64,000 bases of DNA from Marinomonas posidonica_A (GCF_043643765.1 NZ_JBHZSP010000005.1:124001-188000); one strand, 5' to 3'; shown: positions 34,878 to 45,000, numbered from the stretch's first letter. The notes: generated by a model from the sequence alone, not told the origin. Program-made: numbers and translations.

Positions 34878-37712
34878 ATGATGTTTTATAAGCGAGTTTT
34901 GAGTGTCTTGTTTTGTTTGCTCGTTCAGCCAGTGTTGGCTAATGAAGTGGGGGAGCTGTCTTGGGATAAACGGATTGTTCGTGGCACTTTGGACAATGGT
35001 TTTCAGTATTATATTTTTGACTCACGACAAGAGAGTGACTACCCAGAGCAGTTGACCATGGCGACCTTATTCGTCAAAGCGGGTGCCATGGATGAAGAGC
35101 AGGATCAACTGGGCGTGGCACATATGGTTGAGCACATGGTGTTCCACGAAAGTGATGATTACCCGCAGAGCGTGAGAAGTGCATTAACTAAACTTGGTCT
35201 TAAGCAAGGTCGGGGCTTTAATGCGATGACCAACAGCGAAAATACACGCTATATGATGAATCTAAAAAAGACGGATGACAAAAGCTTATCCGCTATGCTG
35301 AAAATATATCAACAAATGGCGTTTTATGCGCAGATTAAGGATGAATCTTTAAGTAAAGAACGTTTGGTAATAGAAGAAGAGTGGCGTAAAAAGTTGTCAC
35401 CCAGAACGCGCATTAATGAAGAGAAAAAATCGTTATTGCGGGTGGGGTCTTTGTATCCTGAGCGTCCTGTTATTGGTACTCAAGAATCCATTAAAAATAC
35501 GCCAGTGGGGAGACTTCAAGCTTTCTATCAGGATTGGTATCAGCCCAATAACATGGCGTTAATCCTTTATACGCCAAGTAATCCTGAACATCTTGCTAAG
35601 CAAATACAGCAATTGTTTGGTCAAGTTGAAAATAAACCATTACCGCCGCGTCATGAAAAAGATCCACAACTAGATGATGCGCTAAAAATCGGTCAATTAA
35701 CGGATGCGGCGGGCAAAATTAATCGCGTGGCCTATCTACTGCGTTATGCCAATTATTATGATAATTCACAACAAGGGCGACGTAATAGTTTGATCGATTA
35801 CATGGCCCGTCGTCTACTAACGCAACAAGTGCGTCGTCAAAACAGCACGCTAGGCGATCAGGTGAGAACGTTTTCAAGTACCAAAGGCAGTGTGTCTCCA
35901 AATGTGGATATTCTAGGCTTTTCTGTGAATGTGGATACGGGTTTTCATGCACTCGGCTTGTCTGTGTTGGCGTCAGAACTGGCGGCCATTCAACAGCAAG
36001 GATTTTACCAAACTGATTTCGATGCTGTACGACAAAACGTTATGGATACGGTTGAAACGAATAAGCAGGCGGCGCAACAACGAGGCAGTTTATGGGGCAT
36101 GAAAATGTTAGATGCGGTTGCCACTGATAAAGTCTTAGCGGACCCCGAGATGTCTAATAATCAAGTGCTTGAAGTATTGCCAACGATTCATTTAGATGAT
36201 GTTAATCAGCGAATGCGAGACTGGTTGAGTTCCGCGGATCGCATTCTCTACAGCCAAGCTGTTGGCGGAAAGAAAGTAGAGCTTGGCAACGCTGAAGCAG
36301 TAGAAAAACTATTTTCAAACGCTTTGCAAGCCACCCACAATTCCTTGCAAAAAGCCGTACAAGTAGTAGATAAAGTACTGCCGAAAAGTGATTTTCGTGG
36401 GGAGTATCGTTTGTTGTCTCGTGATACGAAATTAGGTTTGTCTGAGTGGCATTTATCAAATGGTGATGGATTAACCTTATTGGATCCGACGGTTTTGGCG
36501 GAGCGTTATGCAGATGTTTATCAGCCTGCTGAAGAGTCTATCAGTTATTTCTCTGCTTACTCTAAAGCGGGTTATCAGGTGTTAGAGGGTAATCATTGGG
36601 CGGAGCAAATTGCATTACAGCTCTCAGAAGCGACTGGTGTTTATGGCTGGACAGAAGAAGAATTAGCAAAATGGCGAAAGGCGCATAAAGTTAACTTGTC
36701 TATTAAGCAGAAAGCGCAAAGTGTTTTTTACCGAGGCAACATAGAAGATGAAAATTTCGATACTTTATTAGCTTATTATCATCAGTCACAAAGCCTGCCA
36801 AACATTAACCTGCCAGTGTATCAGGACATAATGGATGAGTTGTTGCGCAATGCCAAAGTGGATGTGGTGAGAGTGAGTGAGGCTTTTGCAAGGTCCGTTG
36901 CCAAAACGCGTTTTGGTGATGAGCAAGAATTAGTGCCCAGTGTAGCGGGTCTTGAGCAGCTTAGTTTTGATAAGTTGACCCAAGTTCGTGAACAACAAAT
37001 TGCGCAACCGGTGAGATATTTCATTGTTTCTAGTTTAGAGGAGCAGGTGCTTCTCCAGTCCGTTGCCAAGCATTTAGCGAGCATTCCACGTGCGGCGACA
37101 AAGGTTTCTACTCATCAACGACGCACTCAGCCTGTGCTGCAAAAAGCCGGTGATAGAAGATTGGATTTGTCCATTAGTGAAACGCCAAAAGCGGAGTTCC
37201 GCCTGTATGCTTATCAAGATATGACCTGGTCGCCGCAGTTGGCTTTGCAGCTTATCTATCTCGGTGAACGTTTGGAAGAGATGTTGAAACGACAACTTCG
37301 CGATAAGGTACAAGGCGTTTATAGTGTACGAGTGGGATTGGAGCTAAATCGAGAATCAAATCGCGCAGAACTTTCGGTTCAATTTTCTAGTGATCCGCAG
37401 CGAGTCGATGCTTTGGCGGCGCAGACAGAACAAGTCTTGGCGGATTTGCCAGCGCTTATTACACCTCAGTGGGTGGCGGAAACTCAGGCCGCTTTTGCTG
37501 ATGTGGAAAATAACCGTTTAAAAAATTCTTTCTATTCAACCTTAGTGCATAGACTGGAATTGAGTTTTGTTAAGTTTGACGATGCCCGTTATTTAAACGA
37601 CATGTCTCAATTGGCTGGTTCTTTGACACTGGATGACTTTCAAAAGTTGGTGCACTCACTGCAGTTTGATAATAAGGTCTTGGCTTACTTGCGACCCAAG
37701 TCATCAGAATGA
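34878..37712 (+). CDS. Secreted M16 family zinc metalloprotease (PqqL/FusC-like)
   Basis: 944 aa with a signal peptide (VLSVLFCLLVQPVLA, cleavage near 21). The inverted zinc motif HxxEH is H82-MV-E85-H86. The third ligand Glu lies in ERLVIEEEWRKK about 80 residues later, and a second, inactive-looking M16 half makes up the C-terminal part. Size and architecture are those of PqqL and FusC, periplasmic proteases encoded beside TonB receptors. FusC cleaves plant ferredoxin imported by FusA in Pectobacterium. Here it follows an STN-type TonB receptor by 82 bp in the same direction and is closed by a strong terminator, so co-expression is likely. Confidence 0.9.
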   Translation: MMFYKRVLSVLFCLLVQPVLANEVGELSWDKRIVRGTLDNGFQYYIFDSRQESDYPEQLTMATLFVKAGAMDEEQDQLGVAHMVEHMVFHESDDYPQSVRSALTKLGLKQGRGFNAMTNSENTRYMMNLKKTDDKSLSAMLKIYQQMAFYAQIKDESLSKERLVIEEEWRKKLSPRTRINEEKKSLLRVGSLYPERPVIGTQESIKNTPVGRLQAFYQDWYQPNNMALILYTPSNPEHLAKQIQQLFGQVENKPLPPRHEKDPQLDDALKIGQLTDAAGKINRVAYLLRYANYYDNSQQGRRNSLIDYMARRLLTQQVRRQNSTLGDQVRTFSSTKGSVSPNVDILGFSVNVDTGFHALGLSVLASELAAIQQQGFYQTDFDAVRQNVMDTVETNKQAAQQRGSLWGMKMLDAVATDKVLADPEMSNNQVLEVLPTIHLDDVNQRMRDWLSSADRILYSQAVGGKKVELGNAEAVEKLFSNALQATHNSLQKAVQVVDKVLPKSDFRGEYRLLSRDTKLGLSEWHLSNGDGLTLLDPTVLAERYADVYQPAEESISYFSAYSKAGYQVLEGNHWAEQIALQLSEATGVYGWTEEELAKWRKAHKVNLSIKQKAQSVFYRGNIEDENFDTLLAYYHQSQSLPNINLPVYQDIMDELLRNAKVDVVRVSEAFARSVAKTRFGDEQELVPSVAGLEQLSFDKLTQVREQQIAQPVRYFIVSSLEEQVLLQSVAKHLASIPRAATKVSTHQRRTQPVLQKAGDRRLDLSISETPKAEFRLYAYQDMTWSPQLALQLIYLGERLEEMLKRQLRDKVQGVYSVRVGLELNRESNRAELSVQFSSDPQRVDALAAQTEQVLADLPALITPQWVAETQAAFADVENNRLKNSFYSTLVHRLELSFVKFDDARYLNDMSQLAGSLTLDDFQKLVHSLQFDNKVLAYLRPKSSE

Positions 37713-37748
37713 CCATGGTCGTTAAATATTAAATGCTCTTTGTAGGCG

Positions 37749-37781
37749 AAAGGCTCAGTGATTGTCACTGGGCCTTTTTTT
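37749..37781 (+). terminator. Rho-independent terminator after the M16 protease gene
   Basis: Stem AGGCTCAGTGA/TCACTGGGCCT (one G-U pair) with loop TTG, followed by seven T. It separates the fec-receptor-protease unit from the MFS gene. Confidence 0.9.
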
Positions 37782-37854
37782 CTTTTGGCTTGCTCTTGAT
37801 CTGCGCTTAGCTCTATGATTTGGAGCCTATCTATGGACGATGCAGGGGATTAGC

Positions 37855-39081
37855 ATGTCACAACCCGTTCGATTATTCAGTTTAGCCATTGCCTTGGTGT
37901 GTATTTTATTGGCATTAAACTTTGGTCTACGTTCGTCCATGGGCTTCTTTATGGCGCCTATTTCTCAAGAGTTTGGTTATGGTCGTGAAGTGTTTGCTTT
38001 TGCTTTGGCATTGCAGAACTTGTGTTGGGGATTATTTCAGCCTTTAGCTGGGGCTTTTTCTGATCGCTTTGGTACCTTGAAAACCTTATTTATTGGTGCG
38101 GCTTTATATGCCTTAGGCCTTTATGTTACTGCGGAAGCCAGTACTATTTTTGGCCTTAATCTTGGCGCCGGGGTCTTGATGGGAATGGGCATTGCCGCCA
38201 CAGGCTTTGGGGTTGTTTTGCCAGCTATGGCGAGAATGGTGTCTCCTGAAAAACGTTCTTTTGCATTGGGATTAGGCAGTGCTGCGGGATCGGCTGGACA
38301 GCTTTTGGTCATCCCTGTGGCACAGGGTTTTATTTCAGCTTATGGCTGGAGTACCGCGTTGCTTTTGCTAGCGGGTGGCGCTTTGATGATGGTGTTGTTG
38401 TCGAGCCCGTTTCGCAATGAGAAACAAGTCAAACTGACTCAGACCGAGAGCTCCGAAAATACGCAGACTATGACGCAAGCATTAAAAGAAGCGGGTGTAT
38501 ATTCCCATTATTGGTTGCTGGTGGTGGGCTTTTTTGTGTGCGGTTTTCAGTTGGCCTTTATTACCGTCCATATGCCAGCTTTCTTGTCCGATGAAGGCTT
38601 TTCATCCGAAGTGGCGGTTGCCAGTTTGTCACTAATTGGCTTGTTTAATATCTTTGGTTGTTTGTTATCGGGCAGTTGGGCAGGCATCTATTCGAAGAAA
38701 AAGTTACTCACTATTATCTATGCGTTACGCGCCGTCGCCATCGCGCTCTTTATGGTGTTTCCAATGACGGATTGGTCTGTGTATCTGTTCTCGATTGTGA
38801 CTGGGTTGCTTTGGTTGGCCACCGTACCACCGACCTCGGGTTTGGTCGCGCAAATGTTTGGTTTGCGATACATGGGCATGTTGTACGGTATTGTTTTCCT
38901 TGGTCATCAACTTGGCTCATTCAGTGGTGTTTGGTTAGGTGGTTACTTATACGATCACACAGGATCTTATGATGTTGTTTGGTGGGCCGCTTGCATCATT
39001 GCTCTGGTTACGGCCTTGATTCACATTGTGATTGATGAGCGCCCTGTTGAGCGCTTACGAACTCAAATGGCGACTAACTAA
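37855..39081 (+). CDS. Major facilitator superfamily transporter
   Basis: 408 aa with twelve predicted membrane helices and the MFS loop 2-3 motif GAFSDRFGTLKTLFIGA. The style (LRSSMGFFMAPISQEFGYGR at the start; PPTSGLVAQMFGLRYMGMLY late) fits the monocarboxylate/oxalate-formate antiporter-like groups. The substrate is unknown. AGGGG lies 6 bp before the ATG at 37855, which I prefer over an ATG five codons earlier. Confidence 0.88.
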   Translation: MSQPVRLFSLAIALVCILLALNFGLRSSMGFFMAPISQEFGYGREVFAFALALQNLCWGLFQPLAGAFSDRFGTLKTLFIGAALYALGLYVTAEASTIFGLNLGAGVLMGMGIAATGFGVVLPAMARMVSPEKRSFALGLGSAAGSAGQLLVIPVAQGFISAYGWSTALLLLAGGALMMVLLSSPFRNEKQVKLTQTESSENTQTMTQALKEAGVYSHYWLLVVGFFVCGFQLAFITVHMPAFLSDEGFSSEVAVASLSLIGLFNIFGCLLSGSWAGIYSKKKLLTIIYALRAVAIALFMVFPMTDWSVYLFSIVTGLLWLATVPPTSGLVAQMFGLRYMGMLYGIVFLGHQLGSFSGVWLGGYLYDHTGSYDVVWWAACIIALVTALIHIVIDERPVERLRTQMATN

Positions 39082-39205
39082 TTGATCTTTAATTAGGGAT
39101 ATTTTGTTAACTTTGTTGAGTCTGCTTGATAAAGCGGTTCATCACGACCAATATAAAGAGATGATCAAACAGATGAAAAGTAAGACAAAAAAGAGGAGGG
39201 CGATC

Positions 39206-40579
39206 ATGCAGTATGAAGATCGCGTAGATGCGTTAGTGGCGCCAAAAGGCGCTTTGGAAATGTTGTCACAAGATGAAATGGCGCGTTTGTCTGAGGAATC
39301 AGGGCCACTTCATGATTTATTCCATCGTTGTGCTTTGGCCATTTTGAACTGTGGTAGTGATTCGGACGATCCGCAGGCGATTATGGATGAATATCGTGAC
39401 TTTGATATCCAAATTATTCAGCAAGAGCGAGGTGTAAAGTTACATCTGAAAAATGCACCAGGTAGCGCTTTTGTTGACGGCAAGATGATTAGCAGTGTGC
39501 GTGAAATGTTATTTAGCGTGTTACGCGATATTATTTTCACGCATCACGAGTACGATTTAGAAGATGGTCTTAAACACGCTAGTTCCGTCAAATTGACCAA
39601 TGTGGTGTTTGAGTTGTTGCGTAATGCTGATGTGTTTCGTCGTATTCAGAACCCAGATTTGATTGTGTGTTGGGGCGGCCACTCTATTGCCCGTCATGAG
39701 TATGATTACACTAAGCGTGTTGGTCATGAATTGGGGCTGCGGGATCTCAATATTTGTACTGGCTGTGGGCCTGGCGCAATGAAAGGGCCGATGAAAGGCG
39801 CAGCGATTGCACATGCTAAGCAACGCATTAAAGATGGCGTGTATTTGGGGTTAACTGAGCCAGGTATTATTGCCGCTGAATCGCCCAATCCAATCGTCAA
39901 TCAATTGGTGATTATGCCGGACATTGAAAAACGTCTTGAGGCCTTCGTGCGAGCTGGACACGGTATTGTTGTCTTCCCCGGTGGCGCTGGCACTGCGGAA
40001 GAAATTCTCTATATTTTGGGAATTTTATTGCACCCTAATAATGCCAATATTCCTTTTCCATTGGTATTCACTGGACCAAAAGAAAGTGCGGATTATTTTG
40101 AACAAATTCACGCTTTTATTGGGGATGTGCTAGGGGAAGAGGCGCAAAACAAATACCAAATTGTCATTGATGATGACGTGGCTGTTGCGCGTATCATGAA
40201 ACAGGGAATGGAAGAGGTGCGTGCTTATCGTAAAGCTCATCAAGATGCGTTTTACTACAACTGGAAATTACACATTCCGGAAGAGTTTCAGCATCCTTTT
40301 GAACCCACTCATGACAATGTCCGCAGCTTAAATCTGCACTTTGGACAAGAAGTGCATTTGCTTGCTGCCGATCTACGTCGCGCGTTTTCGTCTATTGTGG
40401 CGGGTAATGTGAAAGCGCAAGGTGTGGCGCACATTAAAGAGTTTGGCCCGTTTGAAATTCATGGCGATAAAGCCTTGTTGGCCAAATTGGATGTGCTGTT
40501 ACAAGCCTTTGTTGATCAACAGCGCATGAAATTACCCGGTACGGCTTATGTGCCTTGTTATAAAGTGATCACTGATTAG
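39206..40579 (+). CDS. ppnN: Pyrimidine/purine nucleotide 5'-monophosphate nucleosidase (YgdH/LOG family)
   Basis: 457 aa, matching E. coli PpnN (454). The N-terminal YgdH-specific domain (ALEMLSQDEMARL, FDIQIIQQERGVKLHLKNAP) is followed by a Rossmann-like LOG core with CWGGHSI, GCGPGAMKGPMKGA and the PGGxGT motif FPGGAGTAEEILYILGILL, and by a C-terminal domain. PpnN releases ribose 5-phosphate from NMPs and is activated by (p)ppGpp in E. coli. The open frame begins ~100 bp earlier, but AGGAGGG six bases before 39206 and the family N-terminus fix this start. Confidence 0.93.
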   Translation: MQYEDRVDALVAPKGALEMLSQDEMARLSEESGPLHDLFHRCALAILNCGSDSDDPQAIMDEYRDFDIQIIQQERGVKLHLKNAPGSAFVDGKMISSVREMLFSVLRDIIFTHHEYDLEDGLKHASSVKLTNVVFELLRNADVFRRIQNPDLIVCWGGHSIARHEYDYTKRVGHELGLRDLNICTGCGPGAMKGPMKGAAIAHAKQRIKDGVYLGLTEPGIIAAESPNPIVNQLVIMPDIEKRLEAFVRAGHGIVVFPGGAGTAEEILYILGILLHPNNANIPFPLVFTGPKESADYFEQIHAFIGDVLGEEAQNKYQIVIDDDVAVARIMKQGMEEVRAYRKAHQDAFYYNWKLHIPEEFQHPFEPTHDNVRSLNLHFGQEVHLLAADLRRAFSSIVAGNVKAQGVAHIKEFGPFEIHGDKALLAKLDVLLQAFVDQQRMKLPGTAYVPCYKVITD

Positions 40580-40606
40580 TTATTTGTATCTAGCCAGGTA
40601 ATAAAC

Positions 40607-40640
40607 AAAAAGGCGCTCAACCTAGTTGAGTGCCTTTTTT
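40607..40640 (+). terminator. Bidirectional rho-independent terminator
   Basis: Stem AAAAAGGCGCTCAAC/GTTGAGTGCCTTTTTT with loop CTA. It serves ppnN and the convergent glutaminase gene. Confidence 0.9.
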
Positions 40641-40670
40641 GATGCTTGGTGCTTGATTAAGCTAATAATA

Positions 40671-41582
40671 TTAGCCGAATACTGACCAGCCAATGCTTTC
40701 GGATAGCGCTTCTAGGGCTGCCATGCCGGCAAGAGAGTTACCTGACTTGTTTAGTTCAGGGGACCAGACGCACACAGAAAACTGATTTGGCACAATGGCG
40801 ATGATGCCCCCGCCAACGCCACTTTTTCCAGGTAAACCAACGCGATAGGCAAAGTTACCCGCTTCGTCGTATAAACCACTGGTGGCCAATAAGCCATTGA
40901 TCTGAGTGGTTTCTCTCGGACTTAGAATTTGCTCATTGGAATGTTGTGAAAACCCTTTGTTCGCTAAAAAACTGAAGGCTTTGGCGAGATCGATGCAATT
41001 CATGCGCACAGCACAGTTATCAAAGTAGCTGTGCAGTACGTCTTCTACATCATTATCAAAATTGCCAAAGGCTTTCATTAAATAGGCCATGGACGCATTG
41101 CGAGCACGAAATTCATATTCGGAATCAGACACCACTTTGTCTGATTGTATGTGAGGGTTATCAGCCAAACGACGGATGAATTCGCGCATGGCGTAATGGG
41201 GGGACGCGAAACGTGATTGGTTCATATCACTGACGACTAATGCCCCTGCATTGATGAAGGGGTTTCTTGGTACGCCAGCTTCATATTCCAGTTGTACTAG
41301 AGAGTTAAAAGGGTTTCCTGATGGTTCTCGACCGACTCGCTGCCACATGCTTTCACCATAGTGCTTAATGGCCAGTGTGAGGCTGAACACTTTGGAAATA
41401 CTTTGTATGGAAAATTCAGTGTCCGCTTGTCCGGCTTGATACAAGGTGCCATCGTTACTGTAAATGGCGATACCAAATTGATTAGGGTCAACTTCTGCTA
41501 GGGCAGGGATATAATCAGCCACGTTACCTTGGCCAATTAAAGGGCGAACTTTCTTTTCAATGGATTGAAGTAAGGCTTCCAC
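40671..41582 (-). CDS. glsB: Glutaminase
   Basis: 303 aa, the usual length for bacterial glutaminase (E. coli GlsB 308). The beta-lactamase-like catalytic SxxK is S61-IS-K64 (QSISKVFSL). NPFINAGALVVSDM, ARNASMAYLMKAFGNF, NCIDLAKAFSFLANKG and GLPGKSGVGGGIIA are all conserved blocks. It hydrolyses glutamine to glutamate and ammonia. The start codon is GTG with GAG seven bases upstream. Confidence 0.96.
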   Translation of the reverse strand: MEALLQSIEKKVRPLIGQGNVADYIPALAEVDPNQFGIAIYSNDGTLYQAGQADTEFSIQSISKVFSLTLAIKHYGESMWQRVGREPSGNPFNSLVQLEYEAGVPRNPFINAGALVVSDMNQSRFASPHYAMREFIRRLADNPHIQSDKVVSDSEYEFRARNASMAYLMKAFGNFDNDVEDVLHSYFDNCAVRMNCIDLAKAFSFLANKGFSQHSNEQILSPRETTQINGLLATSGLYDEAGNFAYRVGLPGKSGVGGGIIAIVPNQFSVCVWSPELNKSGNSLAGMAALEALSESIGWSVFG

Positions 41583-41681
41583 GTTTTTCTCAATCTTATT
41601 ATTAATAGGGGGTAAACATACGACTAAAAAGGAAGGCTAGTATAGAGGGTTAGCACTGGAATACCAGTGCTAACCGGCGCT

Positions 41682-42488
41682 TTAATCCTGTCGCGTTTTG
41701 ATCCAGTTAACATGTTGTAATATCAGTTGACCAGAGATAGTGGCAGCGTTTGGTATCATGGGTAAATCGTCTATGTGCCACCAGTCTGCTTCTTCGATTT
41801 CCCCTGGCGCAGGTGTTAACTCGCCAGACTGGTAATCCGCGAAAAAACCCGCCATCAATTGATGGGGAAATGACCAAGGTTGGCTGCTGATGTAGCGAAT
41901 GTTGTTGATCTCAATGCCCACTTCTTCTTTCACTTCTCGGGCGACAGCCTGCTCTAAAGTTTCGCCTGCTTCCACAAACCCGGCAATGTTACTGTAGCGG
42001 TCCTTCGGGGCCTGTGGACCACGAGCGAGTAGAATGCGGTTGTCATATCGAATGGAGACGATGATGCAAGGCGAAATGCGTGGATAATGTCTTAGATGGC
42101 ATTTTGGGCAAATTTTCGTATGTTCTTTGTGGTGCTTTTCTTGCAAGTTCGTACCACAGCGACCACAAAACTGATGATCTCTGTCCCAGGTGGACAATTG
42201 ATGAGCGCGACTGAGTAAGATGTAGTGTTCTTGATCCTGCTGGAACAAGAGTTCGCGCAAACCTATTTCCGTAAAGCCTTTTGGTACAGTATCAAAACGG
42301 CAAACAAACACGTCTTGACCGTGCCATTGACCACAGTAGACAGCCCCCATATTCGCGTCAGGTTGAAAATGGTCAAAGGGAATTAAAAACTGCTGGTCAG
42401 CTTCGACCAGTACTTGTTGACGATGTAACAGAATATAGAGCGCATCTTGGTGTGGACGCGGATGCGCTTGAGTGCCAATTTCTAACAT
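41682..42488 (-). CDS. nudC: NAD+ diphosphatase / RNA deNADding Nudix enzyme NudC
   Basis: 268 aa. The zinc ribbon is CGRCGTN...CPKCHLRHYPR. A complete Nudix box (GFVEAGETLEQAVAREVKEE, then VGI) follows. The NudC-specific SQPWSFPHQLMAGF comes ~17 residues later. It cleaves NAD(H) and removes NAD caps from RNA. It is separated from glsB and tdh by short gaps, all on the minus strand, but they need not be one operon. Confidence 0.95.
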   Translation of the reverse strand: MLEIGTQAHPRPHQDALYILLHRQQVLVEADQQFLIPFDHFQPDANMGAVYCGQWHGQDVFVCRFDTVPKGFTEIGLRELLFQQDQEHYILLSRAHQLSTWDRDHQFCGRCGTNLQEKHHKEHTKICPKCHLRHYPRISPCIIVSIRYDNRILLARGPQAPKDRYSNIAGFVEAGETLEQAVAREVKEEVGIEINNIRYISSQPWSFPHQLMAGFFADYQSGELTPAPGEIEEADWWHIDDLPMIPNAATISGQLILQHVNWIKTRQD

Positions 42489-42559
42489 GTTACCGCTCAG
42501 TTTTGCGTCGAAAAGAATTACGCTAACGCGATCAAGTTATTGACGCAAGTTTTAATCAC

Positions 42560-43585
42560 CTAGCGCCAATCTAGGATGACTTTGCCTGACTGACCAGATC
42601 CCATGGTATCAAAGCCCTTTTGAAACTCATCGACTGAAAATTGATGGGTGATAATAGGGCTGATGTCTAAACCAGATTGCAGCATGGCTACCATTTTGTA
42701 CCAGGTTTCAAACATTTCACGACCATAAATGCCTTTGATGACTAGGCCTTTAAAAATGACTTGGTTCCAGTCAATCAAGGTGTTGTTGCCCGGAATGCCG
42801 AGCATGGCCACTTTGCCGCCATGATTCATGTTTTCTAGCATAGAGCGAAACGCTTGATCGTTACCAGACATTTCCAGACCCACATCAAAGCCTTCACTCA
42901 TGCCCAAGTCTGCCATGACGCCGGTAAGTGATTCGTTTGTCACATTGACCGCGCGAGTGGCCCCCAGTTTTTTGGCTAAGTCTAAACGGAAGTCGTTGAC
43001 GTCTGTAATCACTACATTGCGTGCACCCACATGCTTAGCAATAGCAGCAGCCATTGCACCAATGGGGCCTGCACCGGTAATAAGGACGTCTTCACCAATT
43101 AAGTCAAAAGATAAAGTCGTGTGAACGGCATTACCAAAAGGATCAAAAATGGCCGCCAAATCATCACTGATGTTATCTGGAATTTTAAACGCGTTACTGG
43201 CTGGAATGGCCAGATATTCTGCAAACGCCCCAGTGCGATTAACCCCGACACCGAGGGTTTTACGGCATAGATGACGACGACCTGCGCGACAGTTACGACA
43301 ATGACCACAGGTGATGTGGCCTTCTCCTGACACGCGATCCCCTATATTGAAACCACTCACTTCAGGGCCAACCTCAACAATTTCACCAACAAATTCATGG
43401 CCTATTGTCATGGGAACGGGAATGGTCTTTTGTGACCATTCATCCCAATGGTAAATATGCATGTCAGTACCGCAAATCGCCGTCTTACGAATTTTAATAA
43501 TCACATCATTGTGACCGCATTCGGGTGTGTCCGTATGGGTTAACCAGATGCCTTGCTCTGGATGCAGTTTGGCTAATGTTTTCAT
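42560..43585 (-). CDS. tdh: L-threonine 3-dehydrogenase
   Basis: 341 aa, the exact family length. Catalytic zinc ligand Cys38 is in AICGTDMHIYHWDEW, with GHEFVGEIVEVG. The structural zinc lobe is CGHCRNCRAGRRHLC, and the NAD-binding motif is GAGPIGAMAAAIAKHVGA. It oxidises threonine to 2-amino-3-ketobutyrate, which the upstream-encoded ligase cleaves. Its ATG overlaps the kbl stop (ATGA) and has AGGAG upstream. Confidence 0.97.
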   Translation of the reverse strand: MKTLAKLHPEQGIWLTHTDTPECGHNDVIIKIRKTAICGTDMHIYHWDEWSQKTIPVPMTIGHEFVGEIVEVGPEVSGFNIGDRVSGEGHITCGHCRNCRAGRRHLCRKTLGVGVNRTGAFAEYLAIPASNAFKIPDNISDDLAAIFDPFGNAVHTTLSFDLIGEDVLITGAGPIGAMAAAIAKHVGARNVVITDVNDFRLDLAKKLGATRAVNVTNESLTGVMADLGMSEGFDVGLEMSGNDQAFRSMLENMNHGGKVAMLGIPGNNTLIDWNQVIFKGLVIKGIYGREMFETWYKMVAMLQSGLDISPIITHQFSVDEFQKGFDTMGSGQSGKVILDWR

Positions 43586-44793
43586 CGCACTTCTCCTTTA
43601 ATAATGCCCATTTCTCGACCCACTTTTGCGAAGGCATGAATGGCTTGATCGAGTTGCTCCTTGGTATGTGCTGCTGACATTTGCGTTCGAATTCTGGCTT
43701 TGCCCATTGGCACGACAGGAAACGCAAAGCCAGTAACGAAAATGCCTTCTTTGTATAGCGCATTTGCCATGGTTTGTGCCAGCTTTGCGTCACCTAACAT
43801 GACAGGAATGATGGGGTGGTCGCCTGCAACTAGTTCGAAGCCCAGTGCCGTCATTTCCGTTCTGAAATATTGGCTGTTGGCCTCTAATTGTTGTCGTGCT
43901 TGGCTATTGTCTTTTAGTTTTGTCAGAATGCTTAGGCTAGTAGCGGTAATCACAGGCGCCAAAGCGTTGGAAAAAAGGTAAGGGCGAGAACGTTGGCGCA
44001 ACCATTCGACAATACCTTTAGAGGCACTGGTATAGCCTCCTGACGCGCCACCTAAGGCTTTTCCAAGTGTGCCTGTAATGATATCAATACGCCCCATCAC
44101 ATCGCAGTATTCGTGACTGCCACGGCCATGCTCACCAAGAAAGCCCACGGCATGGGAGTCGTCTACCATTACCAGCGCATCATATGTATCCGCGAGGTCA
44201 CAGATACTTTTTAGGTCTGCAATGGTGCCATCCATCGAGAATACACCATCGGTGACAATGAGTTTGGTTTTAGCCTCATTGTTATTCGCCTCTTGTAAAG
44301 CCGCTTCGAGTTCTGCCATATCATTATTAGCATAGCGATAGCGCTGAGCTTTACAGAGGCGAATTCCATCGATAATGCTGGCATGATTAAGTGCATCACT
44401 GATAATGGCGTCGTCTTGATTTAATAGGGTTTCGAATAGACCGCCATTGGCATCAAAACAAGAAGAATAAAGGATGGTGTCTTCCATACCTAAAAATTGG
44501 CTAATACTTTGTTCAAGTTCTGTATGTATGCTTTGAGTGCCGCAAATAAAGCGTACTGAAGCCATGCCATAGCCAAACTCATCTAATGCCTGATGAGCCG
44601 CTTGTGTCACGTCAGAATCATTAGCTAGCCCTAAATAGTTGTTAGCGCATAGATTGATCATAGGTTGTTGGTCTGCCGTGGTAATTTGGCTGGCCTGTGG
44701 CGTAATCATGGGGCGCTCTTGTTTGTATAAACCTTGATCTTTTAATTGCTCTAGTTGGATGGCGAGGTTTTGGTAAAAATCAGCTTTTTTCAT
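43582..44793 (-). CDS. kbl: 2-amino-3-ketobutyrate CoA ligase (glycine C-acetyltransferase)
   Basis: 403 aa with alpha-oxoamine synthase motifs: NLCANNYLGLANDSDV, FDANGGLFETLL, DALNHASIIDGIRLCKA, MVDDSHAVGFLGEHGRG and the PLP lysine in TLGKALGGASGGY. It converts 2-amino-3-ketobutyrate and CoA to glycine and acetyl-CoA, completing threonine breakdown with Tdh. I chose the ATG at 44793 because GGAG lies six bases before it and the family N-terminus begins there; an earlier in-frame start exists. Confidence 0.97.
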   Translation of the reverse strand: MKKADFYQNLAIQLEQLKDQGLYKQERPMITPQASQITTADQQPMINLCANNYLGLANDSDVTQAAHQALDEFGYGMASVRFICGTQSIHTELEQSISQFLGMEDTILYSSCFDANGGLFETLLNQDDAIISDALNHASIIDGIRLCKAQRYRYANNDMAELEAALQEANNNEAKTKLIVTDGVFSMDGTIADLKSICDLADTYDALVMVDDSHAVGFLGEHGRGSHEYCDVMGRIDIITGTLGKALGGASGGYTSASKGIVEWLRQRSRPYLFSNALAPVITATSLSILTKLKDNSQARQQLEANSQYFRTEMTALGFELVAGDHPIIPVMLGDAKLAQTMANALYKEGIFVTGFAFPVVPMGKARIRTQMSAAHTKEQLDQAIHAFAKVGREMGIIKGEVR

Positions 44794-45000
44794 AATGCAC
44801 TCCAGAGTGTCGTCCAATAGGGGCAAGTAATAAGGGGAAGATCATTTGAGTGTAGAGTTCTAATGACGATAAAAGTAGATGCAGTGGCATAGCAAAACGA
44901 CCATAACAGTTTACTCGCATTAGACGTTCTGCTGTGCTGGTCATGTTGCCCATGGGTCGCGTAGAATGGGGCAAATTTTAAACAAAGAGGAAGAAGTGAC

